Source of the DNA: Synaphobranchus kaupii
Taxonomy: Eukaryota; Chordata; Actinopteri; Anguilliformes; Synaphobranchidae
Direction: 5' to 3'
DNA: 64,000 bases
Assembly (NCBI GenBank): GCA_029718625.1
Contig: CM056385.1
Location: 28,117,960-28,181,959 of the forward strand
The notes below the pieces were generated by a model. The model did no database searches. It had not been told where the DNA came from and worked only from the letters and a program-made list of their open reading frames with translations. A program made the translations under genes and the position numbers. Positions 46,101 to 55,599 of the stretch are shown piece after piece. The first letter of the stretch is position 1; the number at the start of each line of letters is the position of its first letter.

Positions 46101-49022
46101 TCACCCTGATCACCAGCTGCACCCTGCTCCCCCTGTAGGCCACAAAGCAAACTTCTGTATCCACATGCAACCCCCAATTACAGCAGGAAAACACTATTAA
46201 AGACAACCAAACATGAACCAGCCCTTCAGATATAATTTTTATTACAAATATTCCATACAAATACAATGCAATGTGTTACAGGAGGTACGGTCCCAAAGAT
46301 AAACATATGGTATTTTTACTATCTCCAGAAGATAATACACCTAAATCATGAAGTGTGGAATGCCCCTGTTTTGTAAGATAGCACTTAAAGTTACCCCTAA
46401 TGGTGTACTTGGGAACAACTTTAGTTCTGTTTAATACAAAAAGTATGCGTAAATTTGTGATCTTGGTGACTTGACATTATATTTGCTTTTTCAAAATCAA
46501 TAATGTATAAATGTGCGGGTACTTTTCCTCATCAAGCAAGTTGGCATGTCCACACAATGTTCCTGTCTTAAATGCTATTGTTAAAAAAGTGTTTCCCTTG
46601 TCCCATGCTCCAAAAACCCATGCTTAGTTCAGTCTTTTCCCATGCCCAGACTTTTTGCTATCTATAGGATGTTCACGAGATTCTGGATGGTAAATCTTTT
46701 TTAAAGATTTAAAACATCACCACTGAAGAGAAGCCACAGAAAGGACACAGAGTTCCACATTCCCATAAAGACACACAGAGAGATATTAACATAAGTATTA
46801 ACACTGCTGGCAATAACATTTATGGTCACAAACTGACCTTTGACCCAGTGGGTCCCTGTGGTCCAGGAGCTCCCTGTTCCCCATCTTTCCCCTGTGGGGG
46901 AGAGCATCGAAGGGTCACATGGAAAAAACTTCCATTTTGGGAACCACTTTTGTTGGATGTGACTAAATTGTACTCATCAGTGAATATTAATGAACAAAAT
47001 GTGAAGAATGATTCCGAAGTTCTGAATTGCAACATGTTCCTTCCCGTTTGTGAACCCCCATTCAACCCTTTACAAAGCATATACAAACCCCAATTCCAAA
47101 AACAGTATGGGACAGTATGTAAAAGGCACATAAAAGCAGAAAGCAGTGATTTGTAAATTCTCTCTTTCATCTATTTAATTGAAAACAGTGCAAAGAAAAG
47201 ATATTTAATATTTTACCTTATCAACTTTATTGATTTTTGTAAATATACGCTAATTCCCAAATTTGATGCCGGCAAAACATTCCAAAAAAGTTGGCACGGG
47301 AGAAAAAAAGACTGAGAAGTTAAAAAAACACTTGTTTGGAACATTCCACAGGTAAACAGGTGATGCTGTCATGACTGATTATAAAAGGATATGAAAAGAC
47401 TCTTGATATCTTATTTTCAGGTACTCTTACAAGCGATACTATAACCTCTCTACATTTGAATGGATCTCTATGAGAATTGGGGGGTAGGACTAGATTAAGC
47501 TGTAAATTATGCGGGAATAGTATTGAACCCATGGTTTGCTAAATGGCTGTAAGTCATCAAGGGTTTGGGGTATCAAACAAGCCTCAAACCATCACTCTGC
47601 TGCCAGATATGCAGTAGATATGGACGGATCACTTTAAGGGTTGTTTCTCTTGACTCATTTTCCTATTGTACTCTATGGAAAAATAAGTCAGGAGAAACAA
47701 CCGTTAAAGTGATTCATCCATATCTACTGTATATCTGGCAGCAGAGGGATGGTTTAAGTCTTGTTTGATACCTAAGACCAGCTTATTTCTAAGCAAATAC
47801 ATGAAGTGAAAAACAATATAATGCTGGAAAGATGTTGAACAAGGTGATTACATTCCTCAATAAAGGGAAGGAAACTGCAAAGAAATATTTACTATTTAAA
47901 GAGTGTTTTTACTTTTAATCCTTAAAATCTGTCTGCATCATTGATTGCTGAATCAGTTAGATTAATACTGATTTTCTGTTTGTAACAGCTGCTACTGAGT
48001 TCTCACATACAATATACATGTACATGGTAAATTGCAGTGGACTTAGTGGTTTAAACTAGTGGACCACAGAACTTAATTCAAACTGGAACAGTTACCAGGT
48101 TAGGAGTATCTGTTACAATTATAATCCAGTTCCATGGTTTAGTAGATTAAACCTAAACCTTTAGCGTATTCTAAATACAGAGCAATCAAAGCAATACATC
48201 TTGAAAAAGATTGAACTGTCAGTCTTTTTAGAATGAAGGAATAGAGTTCCATCGACTGTATGGGTGGGAGTATCCTTTGGTTCTTTTGGGATTCCTCTGT
48301 TCTGGGATCTGCTGTCAGCACCAATCAAAAGACCAGAGCATGTTCAGCCAGGCTGCTCATTTGCATTAAAACTGATGGCAAACTGTATCGACTCATTGCA
48401 CATAACAAGGGCTTGTCGTAGGGCCAGACTGCTGGCTCAAACACGTGAGCAGTATAATTGTGTGCAGCAGCATGGCCTTGTTTCAGCCAGATTTCACATG
48501 CTGTTCAGATTTTCAGGCAGGAGAGAATTTTCTGTCTCTCTGTGAATCTGTGAATCTCTGCATCTGTGAATGAGACTTAAACAGGGTTGCCAGGCTTTTT
48601 TTGCCCCCCCAAATTTTTTAAAACGCAAAGGTTAAGTCACTTGAGGAGTCAATAATAGTATAATAATCATTTTAAATGGGGGGGGGGGGGGGGGGGGGGG
48701 GCTTGTACAGGACTCAATTGAAGGTTTTTGAGGATTATTTCAGGAAAATAAAATCCTATGCATCTGGCAACACTGGGCTGAAACTGCAAGGTGCCAAATG
48801 CAGGGTCATGAGCTCTAAGGTCATGACTTGGACTGGAAATGACATGTTACAGGTTCACTCTGGTGCACGGTGATGGTCCAGGGCCTCGCAGGCAATGTAT
48901 GGGCGTTGACAAGCACACTAAAGGCTTTTTTAGGCAGTTCCTTTTTTTGCCAGTTCAGTGAGATTTGTTTTACTGTGCAGTGAGATTGGTTTTACCTGTA
49001 TTCCAGGTGGGCCTCTTGGACC
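32614..49022 (-). CDS. col23a1: Collagen alpha-1(XXIII) chain, 3' part of gene (17 exons)
   Basis: Seventeen short minus-strand exons, each with AG acceptor and GT donor and each a multiple of 3 in phase 0, join into about 303 residues of Gly-X-Y collagen. The end reads KGQKGEQGPPGLDQPCPV then GRDGLPIPGCWHK, the C-terminal signature of membrane-associated MACIT collagens. Within that group GLDQPCPV and GCWHK fit COL23A1 better than COL13A1 (GCWNK) or COL25A1 (GCWQK), as I recall them. Two interruptions also match COL23A1 positions: TEFIDFHGNEAFQ (for VVIDYDGRILDALK) and DCRLEDDLVQLISQPG. The protein is a single-pass type II membrane trimer shed from the cell surface. The N-terminal half (cytosolic part, membrane segment, first collagen block) lies to the right, beyond the window or in the gap. 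Introns are repeat-filled. Confidence 0.87.
33091..33177 (-). CDS. col23a1: col23a1 penultimate exon
   Basis: 87 bp, 29 residues: GDRGALGKKGLKGQKGEQG then PPGLDQPCPV, donor GTGGGT. It ends the triple helix and starts the NC1 tail. Confidence 0.9.
33235..34918. repeat. 48-bp minisatellite, ~35 copies, in col23a1 intron
   Basis: The unit ACAAGTGTCATGTATGCCAG + TGGTCCGCAATATGTTTTAA + CATTGAAC is repeated with almost no variation (CCGC/CCTC, GTGTC/GTATC, CATG/CACG). As 48 is divisible by 3 and the unit lacks stops, both strands stay open: the plus strand reads TSVMYASGPQYVLTLN per unit. I treat the long open frame as a by-product. Confidence 0.97.
35124..35177 (-). CDS. col23a1: col23a1 exon GFPGLMGEKGDQGIKGDK
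   Basis: 54 bp, six Gly-X-Y triplets, donor GTAGGG, acceptor CTGCAG. Confidence 0.88.
35308..36001 (+). mobile_element. Solo LTR of a retrotransposon
   Basis: It starts TGTCATGGG and ends CCCTTACA (TG...CA) and is flanked by the exact 5-bp duplication CTGAT at 35303-35307 and 36002-36006. A TATTTAAG promoter-like box lies near 35452. There is no internal gag-pol, so it is a solo LTR, probably Ty3/gypsy-like, antisense to the collagen gene. Confidence 0.85.
36294..36320 (-). CDS. col23a1: col23a1 exon GKPGEPGLD
   Basis: 27 bp, three triplets, acceptor TTCAACAG, donor GTGAGT. Confidence 0.87.
36787..36840 (-). CDS. col23a1: col23a1 exon GLQGLPGLYGLPGTKGEK
   Basis: 54 bp, six triplets. GLxGLPGTKGEKG is close to the human chain at the same place. 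Confidence 0.89.
37103..37160. repeat. (TG)n microsatellite
   Basis: A GTGTGT run in the col23a1 intron, just downstream (minus strand) of the exon at 37201. Confidence 0.93.
37201..37269 (-). CDS. col23a1: col23a1 exon with one imperfect triplet
   Basis: 69 bp, 23 residues beginning GEPGEGLRGEKGETGERG. The second unit is GE only (one residue short), a one-residue interruption of the helix that keeps the frame. Its acceptor and first bases are copied in the adjacent minisatellite. Confidence 0.86.
37262..37560. repeat. Minisatellite copying a col23a1 3' splice site
   Basis: Variable 25-38-bp units on the plus strand combine CACCCTGCACACACAGCAC with ATCTCACACTCCAGG. Read on the minus strand, many units recreate GTGTGTGCAG followed by GGTGAG, that is, the acceptor and first codons of the exon ending at 37269. 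Full copies with GGTGAGCCTGG end near 37400, 37436 and 37545. Confidence 0.85.
37809..37835 (-). CDS. col23a1: col23a1 exon GHYGMPGPK
   Basis: 27 bp, acceptor TGTTCCAG, donor GTAAAA. Confidence 0.85.
38018..38083 (-). CDS. col23a1: col23a1 exon starting VQLISQPG
   Basis: 66 bp, 22 residues. The non-collagenous VQLISQ precedes PGPPGPPGAPGPQGLI. The acceptor TTGTTTAG is chosen because it continues the LEDDL block of the previous exon; an internal CTCAG would drop six residues. Confidence 0.83.
38426..38479 (-). CDS. col23a1: col23a1 exon GVSGQKGEKGDCRLEDDL
   Basis: 54 bp. It ends a helix block and opens the non-collagenous interruption. It holds a cysteine not expected from the human chain. 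Confidence 0.85.
38758..38838 (-). CDS. col23a1: col23a1 exon GPKGERGETG...
   Basis: 81 bp, nine unbroken triplets ending GNMGLAGPS, acceptor ATCATAG, donor GTGAGT. A CA microsatellite (38721-38748) lies about 10 bp past the donor. Confidence 0.88.
39256..39300 (-). CDS. col23a1: col23a1 exon GELGLPGLAGIDGEQ
   Basis: 45 bp, five triplets. GELGLPGxxGIDGE matches the COL23A1 helix after the VIDYDG interruption. Confidence 0.89.
39747..39791 (-). CDS. col23a1: col23a1 exon GPPGPPGSPGEPGPK
   Basis: 45 bp, five triplets, donor GTACAC. The upstream intron of 4.7 kb contains the 2-kb DNA transposon copy. Confidence 0.88.
40610..40862 (+). mobile_element. LINE 3' end fragment
   Basis: It contains GGTTCCTCCCAAGGTTTCTT, then GGGAGTTTTTCCTTGCCACT, then GTGCTATATAAATAAATA, and ends in (TTGAT)n. 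This is a frequent teleost non-LTR 3' end (Rex/CR1-L2 type; exact family not assigned). Confidence 0.6.
41884..43879 (+). mobile_element. DNA transposon with GGGCTCTATCTTGG end, copy 2
   Basis: The longest uninterrupted copy (~2 kb), in a col23a1 intron, ending CCAAGATAGAGCCC. The left end lacks the terminal ~80 bp seen in copy 3. No transposase frame; non-autonomous. Confidence 0.75.
44531..44602 (-). CDS. col23a1: col23a1 exon with TEFIDFHGNEAFQ interruption
   Basis: 72 bp, 24 residues: GLPGEKGMAGL then TEFIDFHGNEAFQ. The xxxIDYxGN motif is conserved in all three MACIT collagens and is the best single diagnostic here. Confidence 0.89.
44931..45503. repeat. 30-bp minisatellite copying a col23a1 5' splice site
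   Basis: About 19 units of TACCACATCCCCACCCTCAC + CCCACCATCT. On the minus strand each unit carries GATGTG followed by GTAAGA, GTTAGA or ATAAGA, copying the donor of the exon at 45504. The frame is open through the array in the collagen frame. Confidence 0.96.
45504..45548 (-). CDS. col23a1: col23a1 exon GDKGEVGDTGPRGDV
   Basis: 45 bp, five triplets. The donor GTG/GTAAGA is the first unit of the intronic 30-bp minisatellite. Confidence 0.86.
46070..46132 (-). CDS. col23a1: col23a1 exon GEQGAAGDQGERGMDG...
   Basis: 63 bp, seven triplets ending MPGLK, acceptor GCCTACAG, donor GTGAGG. Confidence 0.87.
46838..46891 (-). CDS. col23a1: col23a1 exon GKDGEQGAPGPQGPTGSK
   Basis: 54 bp, six triplets, acceptor CCCCACAG, donor GTCAGT. 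Confidence 0.88.
47086..47400. mobile_element. Teleost interspersed repeat with ACAAACCCC end
   Basis: It begins TATACAAACCCCAATTCC and contains CAGTGCAAAGAAAAGATATT, AAAGTTGGCACGGG and ACATTCCACAGGTAAACAGG. I recognise this as a common fish DNA-transposon fragment; the right end is unclear. Confidence 0.5.
47569..47772. repeat. Palindromic MITE, ~86-bp arms
   Basis: GGTATCAAACAAG at the left is mirrored by CTTGTTTGATACC at the right, and the arms match through CTGCTGCCAGATAT and GGTTGTTTCTC. About ten mismatches occur per arm, with a short loop. It lies in a col23a1 intron and would fold into a long hairpin if transcribed. Confidence 0.9.
47773..48995. other. col23a1 intron, no feature beyond a G24 run
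   Basis: A homopolymer of 24 G lies at 48678-48701 (minus-strand C24). No exon or recognisable repeat elsewhere. Confidence 0.55.
48996..49022 (-). CDS. col23a1: col23a1 exon GPRGPPGIQ (most 5' exon in window)
   Basis: 27 bp, three triplets, donor GTAAAA. The acceptor is TTTGTTCCCAAG. No further collagen exon is visible to the right. Confidence 0.8.
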
Positions 49023-49825
49023 CTTGGGAACAAAAAAGAGAAAACGTTTAAGGAAATACTGAAATCTAGTCACAAACAGTACTACCCTTAACTGAGTCGA
49101 CCTATTCATGTGTAAATTTAAAAAAATGTGTTAATTGATAGACAGTGTCTGGATCATATTCGCTTTGACAGAGAGATGATTTGTAGCAGCACAGCTTCTC
49201 CAAAATTATTGTTGAAATTAAGTTGAAGATGTCGCATATAGGCTATTGTGTTACACCACTGTAGGCTACATGACTTTATTAGGCAAATCTTTAAAAAAGA
49301 TTCAAATTTAAAAAAAGGTAAACTCAATAATATTGCGTGCAATCACTGTCCAACGATTATTTATTTTGATTGTGTGATGGGTATATCCAAGTCATCAATG
49401 GGAGCTATGATCATTTTATTAATGCGACGGATTAATACTGTACGTTCACTGTCTTCCCCATCACGCAAGAGCAACTACAAAGGATTTTACAAAGGCAAAT
49501 GCGGTTATTAAAGGCAATGTCGCTGACACGTTGAAAATGTATACCCCCACAAACATTTTTTTTGGTAGAAAGCTGGCAACCCAGGGGACAGGTACATTTT
49601 GAGAAACACACCCGCATAGCGCAGGTTAGAATACAACGCATCTCATCCCACGTTAAATCCGCGCAGGAGAGGCACTTAAGCGCATGACTTAAGTTGGCCA
49701 TCTCTCTGAATCCGGCCCATAAAGATTGAAATAGTATTTTTAAAGGAGTATTTGAAAATACGAGAAATACATTGGAGACAATATTACATTTTCTTTGTCC
49801 AAATAGAAGCATCTGTTTTGTGATG

Positions 49826-50325
49826 NNNNNNNNNNNNNNNNNNNNNNNNNNNNNNNNNNNNNNNNNNNNNNNNNNNNNNNNNNNNNNNNNNNNNNNNNNN
49901 NNNNNNNNNNNNNNNNNNNNNNNNNNNNNNNNNNNNNNNNNNNNNNNNNNNNNNNNNNNNNNNNNNNNNNNNNNNNNNNNNNNNNNNNNNNNNNNNNNNN
50001 NNNNNNNNNNNNNNNNNNNNNNNNNNNNNNNNNNNNNNNNNNNNNNNNNNNNNNNNNNNNNNNNNNNNNNNNNNNNNNNNNNNNNNNNNNNNNNNNNNNN
50101 NNNNNNNNNNNNNNNNNNNNNNNNNNNNNNNNNNNNNNNNNNNNNNNNNNNNNNNNNNNNNNNNNNNNNNNNNNNNNNNNNNNNNNNNNNNNNNNNNNNN
50201 NNNNNNNNNNNNNNNNNNNNNNNNNNNNNNNNNNNNNNNNNNNNNNNNNNNNNNNNNNNNNNNNNNNNNNNNNNNNNNNNNNNNNNNNNNNNNNNNNNNN
50301 NNNNNNNNNNNNNNNNNNNNNNNNN
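49826..50325. other. Assembly gap of 500 N
   Basis: Exactly 500 unknown bases, probably an arbitrary gap length. Open frames across it are meaningless. It hides at least the RT part of the LINE to its right. Confidence 0.99.
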
Positions 50326-51697
50326 TTGATGGAACTCTCCCATGAACATGGCCTCACTACCTTCTGCAGCATATAGCTGCGTGTAAAAATCCACTGCCGC
50401 CTCTCTCATCTCCCTGGGATCTGACGTAACACGGCCATCCGGAAGACAGAGACAATTCATACATTTCCTTTGCCACTCTTGTCTCTCCAAGTTAAAGAAA
50501 AACAAGCTTGGAGCATCCATCTCCCTCAAAAGGGAGAAACTAGCTCTTACAAGTGCCCCTTTTGTTCTTTCATTTAAAAAAGCGCCTAGATCTCTCCGCA
50601 GCTCCTGCAACTCATTATTCCACCCCACCTGATTTTGACCCACTATCTCCTCCTCCACTTCCCTAATCCTCCTCTCAATGTTCCCAATCACCCTCCTGTT
50701 TTCCCATGCTGAAAATTCTGCATGCTGTTGACAAAAGATCTTAATCTGAGTCTTCCCAATTTCACACCACTGCATAAGGGACTCAAAAACTCTCTTTTCC
50801 TGTCTCCACCTATCCCAAAAGTCTGCAAAGGCAGTACAAAAGGAGGCATCTTGTAATAGCTTTACATTGCATTTCCAGTATGCTGATTTCTGGGGACCTG
50901 GTACAAGTGTCACATGTGCCATAACAATATGGTGGTCAGAAAATACCACTGGAAAAATACCCACCTGTACCAATCTATTGCTATACTGCAGCGGAATATA
51001 CACCTGGTCCAGCCTGGCTGCACTGACTTGCTGCCTAACCACTCTCAACCATGTGTACCCTTTCTTTCTTGGATATTTTTTCCTCCAAGTATCTATAAAA
51101 TCAAACTGCACCAGTAGATCGCCCAAAACCCAAGCTGACCTTAAATGGGGTTCTTCCCCATTGCTATCAACATTGTGCAATTCCAATCACCCCCGATAAT
51201 CAAAAAGCTGTCTTGCGGAATTTGTAGCAGCTCCTGCTTTAACTGTGCAAAAAAGCCTTCCCGGGACTGACCATCATTTGGACATACACATTTATAAATA
51301 CAAATTTTTGTTGCTGCACACATGCCTGCACAATCAACAACCGGCCTTGGTACACTTCTTTTATTGAATTTACACTCACCGCAAGACAAGGGGAGAACAG
51401 CACCGCCACCCCTGCACTAAAGTTAGTACCATGGCTTAGCACATATTCCCCCTTCCACCAGATGCCCCAATCAACTTCATTGCTTTTGTCAGAGTGCGTC
51501 TCCTAAAGAAATAAAATATCAATTTTCTTCGGCTGTACTAACTTTGACAGAAGACCCCTTTTTAAATCGTCTCTGGCACCATTTATGTTAAGTGAGCCTA
51601 TTCGTAAAAGCTCCATCATAATAAGAAAAGGAAACAGACAACCAGGAACCCGTGAGAAAAACAGAAGAAGAAAGTGCATTATGCTAGACATGTTCAT
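50326..51697 (-). pseudogene. Tx1-clade LINE ORF2, endonuclease and linker, degraded
   Basis: The minus strand reads LRIGSLNINGARDDLKRGLL, then ETHSD (glutamate of the APE endonuclease), SAGVAVLFSP, IIGGDWN, DFIDTWRKKYP, WLRVV and FSDHHIVMAHV (the SDH motif). The pre-RT linker with FWDRWRQEKRVFESL follows. Breaks: a TAG before ETHSD and at least two frameshifts in the endonuclease. The reverse transcriptase would fall in the gap. Endonuclease plus this linker resembles the L1-related Tx1 group. Confidence 0.78.
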
Positions 51698-52082
51698 TTT
51701 CTAAAACAGTGTCTTCCGCACTACGGTCGCCCACTTCCTAAGTCTAAACCTCTTTTTAGGAGACAGGGGGCTCTATCTTGGCGATCTTGGCGCTTGGTCT
51801 AAGTGCATGGCGTAAAGTCCATTTAGGGCGTGTCCAAGTCCACTTTTGCTATTTTAACGGCGTGTTTTTTGGGTGCTAAGCACGGCGTAGTGTGCAAATG
51901 CGCTGAACCTAGTCTCTTCATTAATTATAGGTGTGTCTTGGGCGTGACATGCAATAAACAAATCAAAACGTCATATCCCATTCCCTTTAAAAGCCTGCTT
52001 TTCCACATTGGCGGATTGCTTATATGATGGCGAAACAGACATGCTCGTGCGTGCTTAGTGCGATCAAAGAATAGGCTAGGTC

Positions 52083-52355
52083 CTAATCTAGGACCTCATG
52101 GTATTAGTTCCCTGTGTTTTCCTGTCTGTTTGTTATAGTTTATAATATTTAGAATAGAAGTGTAGTATAGCTGATTTACCCACAGCTTACTGTGAACTAC
52201 ATTCAATGTTCATTACTAGGGATAGCTGCTACATTATGGGAAGGATGTGCTTTGTCTTGTCTGTTCTGTAGTGATTTTGATGATGTTTCTGTATGCACTT
52301 ATTGTATGTCGCTTTGGATAAAAGCGTCTGCTAAATGAATGTAATGTAATGTAAT
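52083..52355 (+). mobile_element. L2/SINE 3'-tail fragment
   Basis: It ends GCTTTGGATAAAAGCGTCTG then CTAAATGAATGTAATG repeats. It matches the reverse of about 26550-26830, including GGTTAG/CTAACC-side words and AATACTATTATAAACTATAA. Confidence 0.7.
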
Positions 52356-53944
52356 AGTAGCCTATGATAAATATTATTCGGACAAACCATTATGAGTTCC
52401 CGGTAATTCCAGACAGTGCTGTTATTTAAAAAAATATATGCGGTAAAATTTTGTTAAAGGCACCTGCAACAGCCGAGAATAAGCTACCATTGGCTTCCGT
52501 CTCACCTTAGAAAACGCCAAATTAGCCTGCTTGTTTAACGAATTTCGTTTGATTATGCAATGAAGCAATGAACTCATGTTCAAGCTTCATCCGAAGTTCA
52601 TTACCTGCATTCTAATTTTGATTAATAAAATAAATAACGTTATTTTGCCTTAATGATGACAATAAATACAATAAAGCTGTCAGGTTGGCAACCCATAGGT
52701 TCACGCATATTTTCCCTTGTTTTATAATGTCCTGCTTATGGAAATGTGACGAACCTGTTTTACTGGTAGCTTAATGCTAATACCAAGGGCAAAATATACC
52801 AATTCTCGCCTGTTTTTACTAGTGACCAACAAAGCTGTTTATCTCAAAAACTGTAAAGGCCACAAATATGGTTCATAGCTTTTATTAAAACAGAGAACTG
52901 CATTATTATGACTAAGCATTCATAATTCATAAACATATACTTTTTGCTACTTAATTACAACAATTTATGTACAGAAATTGTGAAAAAACTAAAAAACGGG
53001 TACCTACATTAAAATGTCTGATTTTTTACCTGATGAGCTACAAGAGCTATGGAGGAAATACTCCTCTTTGTGATTCCTCAATATGCTGCCTAACTCTGCT
53101 AAAAATATGGTTTCAATATCTCAAACCATTCAAATTCTACAGAGCTTTTTTCCAGGTGAACCATTTCGGTTACCAAAGTTGGCACAAATTGTGCAAAATG
53201 GCAAGGTTCCAGAAAAGTCTCAATATGATTTTTTTTTTAAAAGTTTTACAATGAAATTTGATAATTGGCAATAAAAATTCATTTTTAGATGTGTTTTTGG
53301 TGTGTTTCATATTACACAACTAACTAGCCTACCCGTGGTCCCCAAAAAGCTCTCCAAACCCATGTAGCAGCACAGTGAATCTTGTATTCCACCCATAGGC
53401 GGAAATCCCGGGGGGGACGGGGGGGACACGACCCCCCCATCCTGGGAAAAATATGATTTGTCCCCCCCAATATATCACTGTAAATATAACTATGTAATTT
53501 AAATAATATTACTAATACGAAATGAAAGAACTTGTTCTGATTATAGACACTTAATAGCGCGTTTTTAAGTTTCAAAAGATTGCGACCCCCTGTCCTTGGC
53601 CTCACAATGGTTTGATCCACAGTCTGTCGTTAGTGGCTGACCTTGAGTAAGTAGTTCAAACAAAGGATATTTTAGACATTTCTTTACTTCAAACACATTT
53701 ATAATTGTCACCAGTCTTCATTTTCGCTTTATTGAATTGCAGGTCACTCTTTATGTTAGCTAGCGGTTAGCTGACGTTTGCTAGCTAGCTACAGTAACAT
53801 CAACCTGTGTTTGCAGATGTTTGAATTAGAGTCAATGAGGTAAGCTAGCAATGCAATGTAGTGTTCCTTAGCTGGCAAGGTGACAGAGCATCCGTGTCTA
53901 CCATCTGAAATGCACTCAGTGCACGTAGCTAACGTGAAATTAAT

Positions 53945-54440
53945 CCAGTCAATCGCACCATAGCGATTTCGTTTTATGTTGGCAGGATTCACACACACAA
54001 TAGCTGAATTTGCAGAGCTAGCGAGCAAAACGATGGAGCAAACTAAAGCAAACATTAGCTAGCAAGCTAGCTAGCACCTATTCCATTTATGTGGCGTCGT
54101 CAAAGATGGAATCTTTCCTATCGTCAGTTTATTCCAGGATCAGCATGCAGCTGTAGTGCTTCGAAGTTCCTGTGATAAGGTTAGTGATAAACTGAACTCC
54201 AAACTGAACAGAACTACACTCTCTTCTACAATTGTCTTAAATATCTTATAATGGTCTCATTGCAAAAGCTAAATTGTCACGAGGGGACTTTGAAGCACCT
54301 GTGTGCCGATCTTGGAATAAACTGACGATAGCAAAGATTATAGCAAACACCACAGAAACGGAATTGGTGCTCACTAGCTCTGCAAATTCAGCTATTGTGG
54401 AAAGCCAGCCAATATAAAACGAAAACATAAACTATATTAA
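53945..54440. repeat. Long imperfect inverted repeat (foldback)
   Basis: Sequence around 53960-54180 (AATAGCTGAATTTGCAGAGC, then TATCGTCAGTTTATTCCA) recurs inverted at 54245-54430. The arms are ~200 bp and the centre is short. The left arm has ~45 extra bases with GCTAGC words. Confidence 0.8.
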
Positions 54441-55599
54441 AATTACAAAAGGTTGCAGCTTATGTTGTATAAATTGTGAACTCATACAGCTGTCAACCCT
54501 TGTCACTGCAATCCGTTTCACATTTGCTAGCTGACTAGCTAGCTACCTGGTAGATCGAAGCCCATTATAGAATGATAGAAGATAATAGATGATAGAACCC
54601 CATCTCCTACTGTAAATAACCTGCACACTGTATATGTGTGTGTGTAGCCAGCCAGCCAGGTAGAACATGGCAGAAAAAAGACGGACATCGGAGCATTTTT
54701 CAGTACACCAAAACGCAAAGTAAGAACGCTAGTAGCCTAATATCTCAAAGACTAGTTGATAAGATGTTACCTAAAGAATTATACTTTTCTAAACGGAATG
54801 TAGCTAGCTGCTACAAGCTAAAAACACTCTGCGCTATCGTGGTACGAACCTTACGCCTGGACACCTCCTCCTCTTACGTGCAATAGTATCTATGTCACAA
54901 CCTGACCCATTGTGTTGAATGAGGGCTTGTCTGAACGATAAGAGTCTTCACTATTGGCTGTAATATTTGACAGACAGTTTAAAAACCCAATGGAAAGCAA
55001 ATGACACTTGCAGTGGAGGCGGGTCGATGCAAGTTTTTCCCACTTCAGATAGGCCTATTGTGCTATCAGTCAAAGAAATACACCCAATTGACGACGGTTT
55101 TGCATATAACTGTGCAATAATGTACAAAACCACTTCGGCTAAAATATACTAAGCCACGGGATTGGTACTCCAGAAACTGGCTGAGTTTCACAACTCCAAA
55201 CTGAACACAGCCGAACTACTCATAATGAAGTGCAGAAAAGCACAAGTCGGTTTAAAATGTGAAACAAATCATGTACAGCCGTATGAAAGTTTTAAAGTAT
55301 TTTTTCTTGAAGTCTAAAGTTATAACGATTTTTCAAACCAAACTTTTGCAAAATACAATTAAGCAGAACAGTTTACCAGCATATTGTTTATGGTGTGACA
55401 TCAAGCTGCAATACTGTACATGTTTGCGAATTAGGTCATTGTTTCCAATGTAATTTACGAAGTTTTAACTTGACATTTTGGGCTTAAAACCACTTTCCCA
55501 GAAGGAATGGATATATCATAAGGATATTTAATCAAAATATTGAGGTGAGCAGTTTATTATATATTATTAAATTAATGAAATGTATAATTTAATAATTTC
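54441..55599. other. No gene seen
   Basis: Sequence between the foldback and the second half of the DNA transposon, with GCTAGC-type words near 54530. No coding or repeat signature recognised. Confidence 0.4.

Noticed and set aside
49432..51186. 584-codon minus-strand frame across the gap
   Set aside because: It runs through 500 N. Only the part right of the gap is LINE ORF2; the left part is unrelated.
53789..54055. Secreted-looking 88-residue peptide on the minus strand
   Set aside because: It overlaps the foldback arm and has no homologue I can name; considered chance.
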